NCBI GenBank assembly: GCA_964497825.1
Contig: CAZCFA010000101.1
Coordinates: 1 to 6,645 of the forward strand
From: RHKX01 sp964497825
Lineage (GTDB): Bacteria; Actinomycetota; Thermoleophilia; Solirubrobacterales; 70-9
Direction of reading: 5' to 3'
DNA: 6,645 bases
Both the position numbers and the translations under genes were made by a program. Shown one piece after another: positions 1-4,391 of this stretch. The first letter of the stretch is position 1, and each line of letters begins with the position of its first letter. The notes beneath the pieces are model-generated. The model made no database searches, was not told the DNA's origin, and saw nothing but the letters and a program-made list of their open reading frames with translations.

Positions 1-132
1 GCCCTCCATGTGACCGCCGGCCCGGCCTACGGCGGCGACCTGGAGGCCGTCAGCACCGCGGGAGCGCTGTGCGCCGCGCTCGAGCGCTGCGACGCGGGCG
101 TCTGCGGCCCGGGCCCGGGCATCCTCGGCGCC
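1..132 (+). pseudogene. Truncated DUF3866-family protein fragment, cut by the window edge and by a junction near 127-138
   Basis: Frame 1 from the first base reads ALHVTAGPAYGGDLEAV and then GPGPGILG. To my knowledge both match the core of the DUF3866 family, which has a 'vTxGxAxGGDLEAV' strand-loop followed about 25 residues later by a 'GPGxxG' glycine loop. The family has no established function. After GILGA the frame stays open, but its residues (for example RVEPADGAVGAADHQ) are simply the antisense of a leftward 6-phosphogluconate dehydrogenase gene, so real homology ends between about 127 and 138. The expected continuation of a DUF3866 protein is missing, and the N-terminal part lies outside the window. 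What is seen is the motif pair in an open frame. The family name is recalled rather than searched. Whether this is a decayed gene or one half of a chimeric assembly cannot be told from the sequence alone. Confidence 0.6.
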
Positions 133-573
133 CTCCGGGTCGAGCCGGCCGACGGCGCCGTCGGGGCCGCCGATCATCAGGCAGAAGCCGCGGTCGAGCC
201 CGAACACGCCGCCGCTGGTGCCGACGTCGATGTAGTCGATCCCGCTCGGCTCGAGCGCCCGGGCGCGGTCGATGTCGTCGCGGCAATAGGAGTTGCCGCC
301 GTCGATGATCGCGTCGCCGCGCTCCATCAGCCCGGCGAGCTCGTCGACGGTTCCCTGCACGTAGCCGGCCGGGACCATGATCCAGGCCGCGCGCGGCGGC
401 GCCAGCTTGGCGACGAGGTCGGCGAGCGAGTCGGCGGCCGTCGCCCCCTCCCCCGCGAGCTGCTCGACGACGCCGGCGTCGACGTCGTAGACGACGCAGT
501 CGTGGCCGTCGCGCATCAGCCGCCGCACGAGGTTGGCCCCCATCCGTCCCAGTCCGATCATCCCGAGCTGCAA
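1..573 (-). CDS. gnd: 6-phosphogluconate dehydrogenase (decarboxylating), N-terminal 146 residues only; homology stops at 136
   Basis: The family oxidatively decarboxylates 6-phosphogluconate to ribulose 5-phosphate, reducing NAD(P)+, in the oxidative pentose phosphate pathway. From a TTG start at 573 the protein begins MQLGMIGLGRMGANLVRRL, the Rossmann dinucleotide loop (GLGRMG, residues 7-12). It continues with IIDGGNSYCRDD (89-100) and the signature DVGTSGGVFGLDRG (116-129), then CLMIGGPDGAVGRLDP (131-146). The start is decided by GGAGGAGG 6 nt upstream. Position 136 corresponds to residue 146. Beyond it the frame stays open to the window edge, but the residues (EGAEDARARAADAR...) no longer resemble the family and lie antisense to a DUF3866 fragment. 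The catalytic Lys/Asn segment (family 'GAGHFVKMVHNG') and the all-helical C-terminal domain are therefore absent. Complete short-type Gnd proteins have about 300 residues. As written it cannot be an active enzyme. Confidence 0.85.
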   Translation of the reverse strand, partial: MQLGMIGLGRMGANLVRRLMRDGHDCVVYDVDAGVVEQLAGEGATAADSLADLVAKLAPPRAAWIMVPAGYVQGTVDELAGLMERGDAIIDGGNSYCRDDIDRARALEPSGIDYIDVGTSGGVFGLDRGFCLMIGGPDGAVGRLDPEGAEDARARAADARVAALERGAQRSRGADGLQVAAVGRAGGHMEG

Positions 574-579
574 GTGCGA

Positions 580-587
580 CCTCCTCC
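580..587 (-). promoter_or_regulatory. Strong ribosome binding site for the 6-phosphogluconate dehydrogenase start
   Basis: The minus strand reads GGAGGAGG followed by 6 nt and then TTG at 573. This near-perfect Shine-Dalgarno supports the TTG as the true start. The gene is thus translated from a leader, unlike the apparently leaderless genes at 1602 and 3124. Confidence 0.75.
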
Positions 588-694
588 GGCGCGTCGACGG
601 TTCCGCTCTGAGCTTCTCACACGCGCGCCGCCGATCCCGGTCGCGGGCCGCGCGGCCGCGCGGTGAGCGGGCTCGATCCGGCCCCTACCCTTGC

Positions 695-764
695 GCCGAA
701 CGTCGATTTCTACCCCGCGGGGCAGGGGTCGATCGACGTTCGGCACGGCTGCGCGCCGAACGTC
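695..764. repeat. Three copies of GCCGAACGTC, two forming a perfect 13-bp inverted repeat
   Basis: GCCGAACGTCGAT at 695-707 and its exact reverse complement ATCGACGTTCGGC at 732-744 flank a 24-nt spacer that itself contains the palindrome CCCCGCGGGG (713-722). A third, direct copy GCCGAACGTC lies at 755-764. As RNA the first pair would form a long hairpin with a nested stem. It could be a terminator of the leftward gene ending at 841, an operator for the dehydrogenase starting at 573, or a REP-like dispersed palindrome. The sequence does not decide between these. Confidence 0.7.
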
Positions 765-840
765 AAGCTCACGCGTTTCCGCTCCCCGCCCGCGTCAGCG
801 CCCCCGGACGGCGCGCTGCGGGCGCCGAAGGGCCGGCGGC

Positions 841-1602
841 CTACCCGCGGCGGCCGTGCCCGGGCCGTGCCCGCGGCTCCTTGACCCGGACGTCGACCTC
901 GCCCGAGATCGCGCGGTTGCCGATCAGGTCGACGAAGGTGACGGCGAGCTTCGCCCGCGCCCGCTTGCCGCGCCCGAGCGCCTTCCTGATCCTGCGGCTC
1001 GCCCGCGGCCTGACCGGCACCAGCCGGAGCCGGCGGACCGCGCCGGCGCTCAACCTGATCCACCTGCTCCGGACCCGGAAGCGCCGCTCGCCAACCCGGA
1101 CCTTGCCGGCCGCCCGCACCCGGGTCTGCTCGCCGGAGCGGACGCTGATCACGATCGCGACCCGGCCGCCCCGCGGCCGCTGAACGCGGCGGGCGGCGGC
1201 GTTGGCGCCGGCGATGCTCTTGTCGACGCTGAACCGGCGCTCGGCGGGAGTCGCCTCGACGTTGCCGGCGGGGTCGGTCGCCCGGACCCCGAAGACGTGG
1301 TCGCCCTGCTTCAGCGGACCGGTCGTGTACGGGCTCCGGCAGGGCTTGTAGCCGCCGTCGTCGAGCCGGCAGGCGAAGGTCGCGCCGGGCTCGTCGGCGC
1401 GGAAGCTGAACGTGAGCCTGCCCCTGCGCACGACCGGCGCCGGGCCCGACTCGATCGTCGTCCGCGGCGCCGTGTGGTCGCCGCCGCCGGCGGCCGCGCG
1501 CTGCGTCGGGGCGTCCGCGGCGGCCGCCGGCGCCAGGACTGCGAGCGTCGCGAGCGCCGAGCAGCACGCCGCGACCGGCCCGCTGGTTCCTCGCCCGCTC
1601 AC
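841..1602 (-). CDS. Secreted Ig-like domain protein with Arg-rich C-terminal beta domain
   Basis: 253 residues from a GTG start. Residues 1-30 form a signal peptide: a short Arg-containing N-terminus, a hydrophobic core (VAACCSALATLAVLAP) and a likely cleavage after AAA near 29. After a short linker, residues 44-127 form one copy of the Ig-like module common in secreted actinobacterial proteins. It has TAPRTTIESGP at 44-54, FACRLDDGGYKPC at 76-88 with a probable C78-C88 disulfide, SPYTTGPL at 90-97 and VRATDPAGN at 106-114. Residues 146-241 are Arg/Val-rich with alternating hydrophobics, ending in VTFVDLIGNRAISGEVDVRV. They resemble the C-terminal 'GK..VG...' domain often found after such modules in Solirubrobacterales. 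Role: extracellular or envelope-associated, with ligand unknown. No catalytic motif or sortase signal is seen. GTG at 1602 was chosen because a TAGCCT box ends 7 nt upstream, consistent with leaderless translation, and because it gives a clean signal peptide. Confidence 0.8.
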   Translation of the reverse strand: MSGRGTSGPVAACCSALATLAVLAPAAAADAPTQRAAAGGGDHTAPRTTIESGPAPVVRRGRLTFSFRADEPGATFACRLDDGGYKPCRSPYTTGPLKQGDHVFGVRATDPAGNVEATPAERRFSVDKSIAGANAAARRVQRPRGGRVAIVISVRSGEQTRVRAAGKVRVGERRFRVRSRWIRLSAGAVRRLRLVPVRPRASRRIRKALGRGKRARAKLAVTFVDLIGNRAISGEVDVRVKEPRARPGHGRRG

Positions 1603-1609
1603 CCGCCTG

Positions 1610-1615
1610 AGGCTA
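1610..1615 (-). promoter_or_regulatory. Candidate -10 box for a leaderless transcript of the Ig-like gene
   Basis: The minus strand reads TAGCCT, then 7 nt, then the GTG start at 1602. This fits the actinobacterial TANNNT -10 element placed so that transcription would begin at or next to the start codon. No Shine-Dalgarno sequence is present, and a convincing -35 is not visible because the upstream palindrome occupies that space. Confidence 0.45.
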
Positions 1616-1621
1616 ACGGTC

Positions 1622-1639
1622 GCGCGGGCCGGCCCGCGC
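1622..1639 (-). terminator. Perfect 18-bp palindrome after the DUF6457 gene, likely terminator
   Basis: GCGCGGGCC followed directly by GGCCCGCGC is a perfect palindrome, 3 nt past the DUF6457 stop. As RNA it folds into a very stable stem, with the central bases forming the loop. There is no U-tract, as is common in high-GC actinobacteria. It separates the regulator/DUF6457 pair from the Ig-like gene. It could instead be an operator overlapping the -35 region of the Ig-like gene. Confidence 0.5.
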
Positions 1640-1642
1640 CGC

Positions 1643-1873
1643 TCAGTCGTCGCCGGCGGCGATCGTCGCGGCGATCCGCCGCGCCTCGGCCGGGTCGAGC
1701 CCGGCGCGGGCGGCGATCCAGCAGGCGATCGGCGCCGCCCGGCGCTCGGAGGAGTGGGCGGCCACCGAGGCGAGCTCGAGCAGCGCGTCGATCTCGACGC
1801 GGGCCGGGGGATCGACGCCGGCGGCGCTCGCGAACGCCTCGATCCACTGCTCCGCGGTCGGGTTCGCCGCCAC
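1643..1873 (-). CDS. DUF6457 domain protein, small helical protein linked to molybdenum-cofactor genes
   Basis: 76 residues, predicted helical and cytoplasmic. It has the pattern I associate with DUF6457: an N-terminal TAEQWIEAFASAAGV (6-20), then LLELASVAAHSSERRAAPIA (31-50), then CWIAARAGLDPAEARRIA. In actinobacteria this domain occurs alone or joined to MobA-like molybdopterin guanylyltransferases, so a role around molybdenum-cofactor handling is inferred. Its biochemical activity is not known to me. GTG at 1873 is preferred: the upstream regulator's TGA ends at 1875, leaving a 1-nt gap (TGA-G-GTG) that implies translational coupling in one operon. No other molybdenum gene (modABC, mobA, moaA) lies downstream. 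A perfect palindrome follows the stop and probably ends the unit. Confidence 0.75.
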   Translation of the reverse strand: MAANPTAEQWIEAFASAAGVDPPARVEIDALLELASVAAHSSERRAAPIACWIAARAGLDPAEARRIAATIAAGDD

Positions 1874-1874
1874 C

Positions 1875-2264
1875 TCAGCGCTCCCGGGCGACCATCACCG
1901 AGGTCGCCTTCACCGTCGCCACCGCCTCAACGCCCTCGACCAGGCCCAGCTCGTCGACCGCATCACGGGTGATCGCCGCGGTGATCCGGTGCGGGCCGGC
2001 CTCGATCTCGACCAGCGCCATCACCCCGTCGGCCTCGACCGAGACGACCGTGCCGGCGAAGCGGTTGCGGGCCGAGAAGGTGTCGCCGGTGCGGTGCCGG
2101 GCCGGCGCCGGACGCAGCCGCTCGATCTCGGCCACCGGGACGCGGCGACGATCGCCCTCGTCGCGGGTCGTCTCGAGCTTGCCGGCGGCGTCCCAGCGGC
2201 GCAGCGTGTCGACGCTGACGCCGAGCTGCTTCGCCGCCTCGCCGAGGCTGAGGTCGTCCGCCAT
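1875..2264 (-). CDS. MerR-like helix-turn-helix regulator with a C-terminal TOBE (molybdate-binding type) domain
   Basis: 129 residues from ATG at 2264. Residues 5-50 are an excisionase/MerR-type DNA-binding domain: LSLGEAAKQLGVSVDTLRRW is the helix-turn-helix, and AGKLETTRDEGDRRRVPVAEIERL is the wing plus following helix. Residues 66-127 fit a single TOBE domain, with NRFAGTVVSVEADGVMALVEIEAG (67-90) then ITAAITRDAVDELGLVEGVEAVATVKATSVMV. TOBE/Mop domains bind molybdate or tungstate oxyanions, so this is probably a metal-responsive transcription factor for molybdate uptake or cofactor genes. ModE has a different (LysR-like) DNA-binding domain, so the name modE is not used. The frame stays open upstream to 2444, but that extension is low-complexity Arg/Ala and not family-like. 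ATG at 2264 begins exactly at the HTH. The gene is paired with the DUF6457 gene. Confidence 0.8.
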   Translation of the reverse strand: MADDLSLGEAAKQLGVSVDTLRRWDAAGKLETTRDEGDRRRVPVAEIERLRPAPARHRTGDTFSARNRFAGTVVSVEADGVMALVEIEAGPHRITAAITRDAVDELGLVEGVEAVATVKATSVMVARER

Positions 2265-2444
2265 CGGCGCCAGGATCTCACAACGCGCATCGACCGGCGC
2301 CCGCGAGCGAGCCGCGGCGCGGCGGCCCGTGCTCCTGGAGCGGCTCGAGGCGGACGCCGCCGGGCGGCGCCCCCGATCCGATCCGGGCAATCGACGGCCA
2401 TCGAGTTCGGCGATTCGCGCGCCACGAGCGGGTGACCCACTCAA

Positions 2445-2482
2445 GCGGAACCGCCGACCACCCCGATAGGGGGAGGTTCCGC
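2445..2482. promoter_or_regulatory. Inverted repeat GCGGAACC...GGTTCCGC with nested CCCC-GATA-GGGG stem, candidate operator
   Basis: GCGGAACC (2445-2452) and GGTTCCGC (2475-2482) are perfect 8-bp arms. Inside, CCCC (2461-2464) and GGGG (2469-2472) form a second stem around GATA. The site lies between two divergent genes, one encoding a MerR-like regulator, so an operator for that protein is a reasonable guess. A transcribed hairpin or terminator is the alternative. No run of T follows on either strand. Confidence 0.45.
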
Positions 2483-2516
2483 GGTGCCGCCCCCGGACTC
2501 CGGCTGCGTCACGGCC

Positions 2517-2537
2517 CCCTGCGGAGGCAGCGCAGGG
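2517..2537. repeat. Perfect 7-bp stem-loop in the divergent region
   Basis: CCCTGCG (2517-2523) and CGCAGGG (2531-2537) flank the 7-nt loop GAGGCAG. It lies about 75 nt upstream of the TAGACT box of the rightward gene. Its function is unknown: operator half-sites and an RNA hairpin are both possible. Confidence 0.35.
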
Positions 2538-2610
2538 CGACCCCGGCGGGGCGGGCGGGCGCGGGTCGGACGGCGCCGCCGCGTTGCTGAGGCGGGCGCC
2601 CCGACCGGCC

Positions 2611-2616
2611 TAGACT
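2611..2616 (+). promoter_or_regulatory. Candidate -10 box (TAGACT) for the ketosteroid-isomerase-like gene
   Basis: TAGACT matches the actinobacterial TANNNT -10 pattern and lies 12 nt before the TTG start at 2629, so any leader would be only about 5 nt. No convincing -35 is seen. It resembles the placement of boxes before the genes at 1602 and 3124. Confidence 0.35.
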
Positions 2617-2628
2617 CCGGGGCGGCCG

Positions 2629-3021
2629 TTGGCGGGGACCGATCGACATGAATCGCGGATGCGCGCCGCGATGCAGGCCTACATCGACGGCTTCAACGGG
2701 GCCGACGGGGAGGCGCTGGCGGCGCTGTCCGCCGACCACGCTCGCATCGAGGACCCGGTCGGAGGGTCGGCGATCGTGCGGGGAAGGGCGGCGATCGACG
2801 AGTTCTACCGCGGCGCCGTCGAGGTCGTCGACCGGCTCGAGCTCGTGGCGCCGGTCCGCAGCTCCCAAGGTGACTTCGCGGCGATGGCGTTCGACATCCA
2901 CATGCGCCAGGACGGCAGGCCGCTGCGGATCCGGGCGATCGACGTGATGGAGTTCGACGACCGCGGCAAGATCGTCGCGATGCGCGCCTACCACGGGCCC
3001 GGCGACGTGATCGGCGGCTGA
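2629..3021 (+). CDS. Ketosteroid-isomerase-like NTF2/SnoaL-fold protein, catalytic residues intact
   Basis: 130 residues, cytoplasmic, with a single cone-shaped NTF2-like domain and the usual length for delta5-3-ketosteroid isomerase (about 125-135). Residue positions of the classic active site are all present: Tyr18 in AYIDGFN, Asp42 in ARIEDPVGG and Asp105 in IRAIDVMEFD. The spacings of 24 and 63 are close to Tyr14/Asp38/Asp99 of the Comamonas testosteroni enzyme (24 and 61). The ending GKIVAMRAYHGP is also family-typical. The likely reaction is allylic isomerisation of a ketosteroid-like substrate (EC 5.3.3.1 class), but this fold is used for many small hydrophobic substrates and no steroid gene is nearby. 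TTG at 2629 gives MAGTDRHESRMRAAMQ. The in-frame ATG at 2659 (MRAAMQAY) is an equally possible start, and neither has a clear Shine-Dalgarno. A strong stem-loop follows the stop. Confidence 0.82.
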   Translation: MAGTDRHESRMRAAMQAYIDGFNGADGEALAALSADHARIEDPVGGSAIVRGRAAIDEFYRGAVEVVDRLELVAPVRSSQGDFAAMAFDIHMRQDGRPLRIRAIDVMEFDDRGKIVAMRAYHGPGDVIGG

Positions 3022-3025
3022 CGCC

Positions 3026-3062
3026 GGCCCCGGGCGGCGGCGCCGCGCTGCGCCGCGGGGCC
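3026..3062 (+). terminator. Two-part GC stem-loop after the ketosteroid-isomerase-like gene
   Basis: Inner stem GCGGCGC (3037-3043) with GCGCCGC (3050-3056) and loop CGCGCT. Outer stem GGCCCC (3026-3031) with GGGGCC (3057-3062) and a 5-nt left bulge. It begins 5 nt after the stop. Thirteen GC-rich pairs suggest a terminator without a U-tract, isolating this gene from the permease downstream. Confidence 0.6.
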
Positions 3063-3109
3063 GTGAATGGCCCAGCGCCCGGGCGAGCGCGACGTTGCCG
3101 GCGGCGACA

Positions 3110-3115
3110 TAGGAT
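3110..3115 (+). promoter_or_regulatory. Candidate -10 box (TAGGAT) for a leaderless permease transcript
   Basis: TAGGAT fits TANNNT and is separated by 8 nt from the ATG at 3124, so transcription would start at the A of that ATG. This supports 3124 over the upstream ATG at 3067, which would place the promoter inside the gene. No -35 is obvious. Confidence 0.45.
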
Positions 3116-3123
3116 CGCTGGCG

Positions 3124-4224
3124 ATGGCCGCGCTCGACAAGCTGGCCGAGGGGCTCGGCAACGCCGCGTTGATGGCCTACCAGGTCTTCTGGGCGCTGGT
3201 GCTCGGGTTCCTGGTCTCGGCGATCGTCCAGGCCTGGGTTCCGCGCGAGTCGATCGAGCGCGGGCTCAGCGGCGGCGGCGCCGGCCCGGTGGCACGGGCG
3301 ACCGGCCTCGGGGCCGCCTCGTCGTCGTGCTCGTATGCGGCGGTCTCGATCGCGCGCTCGCTGTTCGCCAAGGGGGCGTCGGCGGCGGCGGCGTTCAGCT
3401 TCATGTTCGCCTCGACCAACCTGGTCTGGGAACTCGGCCTGGTGCTCACGGTGCTGATCGGCTGGCAGTTCGCGCTCGGTGAGTACGTCGGCGGCGTCGT
3501 GATGATCGCGCTGATGGCGCTCGTGCTGCGCTTCTTCATCTCGCGCCGGCTCGAGGAGGAGGGCCGCGACAACGCCCGGGCGACGGTCGAGCAGGATGGC
3601 GGCGGCGAGGGGGCGGTGAGCTGGCGCCGGCGCCTGCTCTCGCTCGAGGCCTGGAGCGAGGTCGCCCGCAACTTCAGGGCGGACTGGAAGATGCTCTACA
3701 AGGAGATCCTGACCGGCTTTCTGCTCGCCGGCTTCATCGGGTTGCTCGGCACCGACTTCTTCAACGCGCTGTTCATCACCGATGCGCCGCCGCTGCTGCG
3801 GACCCTGCAGAACGTGATCGTCGGGCCGATCATCGCCGTGCTCAGCTTCGTCTGCTCGGTCGGCAACGTGCCGCTGGCCGCCGTCCTGTGGTCGGGCGGG
3901 ATCAGCTTCGCGGGGGTGATGTCGTTCATCTTCGCCGACCTGATCGTGCTGCCGATCGTCGCGATCTACCGCAAGTACTACGGGACGCCGTTCACCGTCC
4001 GGCTCGTCGCGCTGATGGCGACGACGATGATCGTCGCCGCCCTGATCGTCGATCTCAGCTTCGGGCTGGCGGGCCTGATCCCCGATTCGCGGCCGACGCC
4101 GGAGGACGTCTTCGGCTCGGTCGAGGTCGACTACAAGCTGTTTCTGACGATCCTCGGCGCCGCGGTCTTCGGCTTCCTCTGGTACCTCGCCGGCCGCCGC
4201 GATCCGGTCGCGGCGCACCACTGA
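3124..4224 (+). CDS. ArsP/YraQ-family (DUF318) permease
   Basis: 366 residues, integral membrane protein. Hydrophobic segments lie near 19-37, 88-114, 118-138, 194-216, 229-248, 255-282, 292-318 and 338-355, with a charged cytoplasmic-looking loop at 139-190. The two family halves each have a conserved Cys motif: SSSCSYAAVSIARSLFAKGA (67-86) followed by FMFASTNLVWELG, and SFVCSVGNVPLAAVLWSGGI (241-260) followed by FIFADLIVLPI. These match the PF03773 permeases that include the organoarsenical exporter ArsP and the uncharacterised YraQ group. The substrate is not assignable, since the ArsP 'TPCSTIP'-type signature is replaced here by CSYAAV. Efflux of a thiol-reactive metalloid or metal compound is an inference. 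An in-frame ATG at 3067 would add 19 polar residues that are not family-like. A hairpin follows the stop, so the gene is probably monocistronic. Confidence 0.85.
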   Translation: MAALDKLAEGLGNAALMAYQVFWALVLGFLVSAIVQAWVPRESIERGLSGGGAGPVARATGLGAASSSCSYAAVSIARSLFAKGASAAAAFSFMFASTNLVWELGLVLTVLIGWQFALGEYVGGVVMIALMALVLRFFISRRLEEEGRDNARATVEQDGGGEGAVSWRRRLLSLEAWSEVARNFRADWKMLYKEILTGFLLAGFIGLLGTDFFNALFITDAPPLLRTLQNVIVGPIIAVLSFVCSVGNVPLAAVLWSGGISFAGVMSFIFADLIVLPIVAIYRKYYGTPFTVRLVALMATTMIVAALIVDLSFGLAGLIPDSRPTPEDVFGSVEVDYKLFLTILGAAVFGFLWYLAGRRDPVAAHH

Positions 4225-4231
4225 ACGGGGC

Positions 4232-4260
4232 GGCGGCCCGGCGGGCGCCGGCGGTCCGCC
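4232..4260 (+). terminator. Nested GC stem-loop after the permease gene
   Basis: Outer stem GGCGG (4232-4236) with CCGCC (4256-4260). Inner stem CCGGCG (4238-4243) with CGCCGG (4246-4251). It starts 8 nt after the permease stop. It is probably a terminator lacking a U-tract, or an mRNA 3' stabilising hairpin. Confidence 0.5.
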
Positions 4261-4348
4261 ACGCGGCGGGCGAGAGCCCCACGCGCCCCGGCCCCCGGCC
4301 GCGCCGCGGCGGCGAACCGCAACATCAGCGGCGCCGCTCTGTTACTGA

Positions 4349-4358
4349 TTACGTTCAC
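4349..4358 (+). promoter_or_regulatory. TTACGTTCAC promoter box, copy 1
   Basis: TTACGTTCAC contains TACGTT, which fits a TANNNT -10 element. It lies 33 nt before the ATG at 4392, giving a leader of about 30 nt. The identical 10-mer lies before the other secreted-protein gene (5703-5712), which suggests a shared sigma factor or regulator. Confidence 0.5.
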
Positions 4359-4391
4359 AGGCGAGAGCGACGAGCATGCGGGAGCGATGAG

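Larger units (their letters stand above)
574..840. other. Non-coding region between two leftward genes, with a repeat cluster
   Basis: This 267-nt stretch lies between the stop of the Ig-like secreted protein (841) and the start of the dehydrogenase (573), and should contain the terminator of the first and the promoter of the second. I see no convincing gene: open frames here are Arg-rich shadow translations. The notable content is the GCCGAACGTC cluster at 695-764, annotated separately. A weak 5-bp stem (GGCGC at 810-814, GCGCC at 822-826) lies just downstream of the Ig-like gene's stop. No clear TANNNT-type promoter is visible upstream of the dehydrogenase. Confidence 0.6.
2265..2628. other. 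Divergent intergenic region with two inverted repeats
   Basis: This 364-nt stretch separates the leftward regulator (start 2264) from the rightward ketosteroid-isomerase-like gene (start 2629), so it should hold both promoters. I see no credible gene: frames on both strands are Arg/Ala/Pro-rich shadows. The first half (2265-2440) shows nothing recognisable beyond GC-rich sequence. The second half holds an inverted repeat at 2445-2482, a stem-loop at 2517-2537 and a TAGACT box at 2611, annotated separately. I looked for a molybdenum-cofactor riboswitch-like element upstream of the regulator and could not recognise one by eye. Confidence 0.6.
4225..4391 (+). other. Intergenic region: permease terminator and promoter of the copper-monooxygenase-like gene
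   Basis: 167 nt. The left part is extremely GC-rich and contains the stem-loop at 4232-4260. The right part becomes less GC-rich around GTTACTGATTACGTTCACAG (4341-4360), typical of a promoter, with the TTACGTTCAC box annotated separately. A Shine-Dalgarno-like GGGAG at 4380-4384 lies 7 nt before the ATG at 4392. No gene is seen. Confidence 0.6.

Noticed and set aside
695..764. LexA/SOS box reading of the GAACGT repeats
   Set aside because: No GAAC half-site has a GTTC partner at the 4-nt spacing of the actinobacterial SOS box; the inverted copies are 24 nt apart.
2265..2444. 60-codon N-terminal extension of the TOBE regulator
   Set aside because: The extension is low-complexity Arg/Ala/Ser and the helix-turn-helix begins right after ATG 2264, the usual family start.
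691..2469. 592-codon open frame on the plus strand across the regulator, DUF6457 and Ig-like genes
   Set aside because: It is Arg/Pro/Ala-rich shadow translation with no family features, and it spans three convincing minus-strand genes and their intergenic gaps.
2648..2947. ATG at 2648 with a better-placed GGCGGGG upstream than the chosen isomerase start
   Set aside because: It is in another frame that reads Ser/Arg/Thr-rich nonsense, while the frame from 2629 carries the ketosteroid-isomerase residues.
3067..3123. Upstream ATG start for the permease
   Set aside because: It adds 19 polar residues not seen in the family and would contain the TAGGAT promoter box.
2509..4221. 570-codon open frame on the minus strand opposite the permease and isomerase-like genes
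   Set aside because: Its composition (Arg, Asp, Glu, His, Gln rich, no hydrophobic core) is the typical antisense shadow of GC-rich genes, and the opposite strand encodes two recognisable families.
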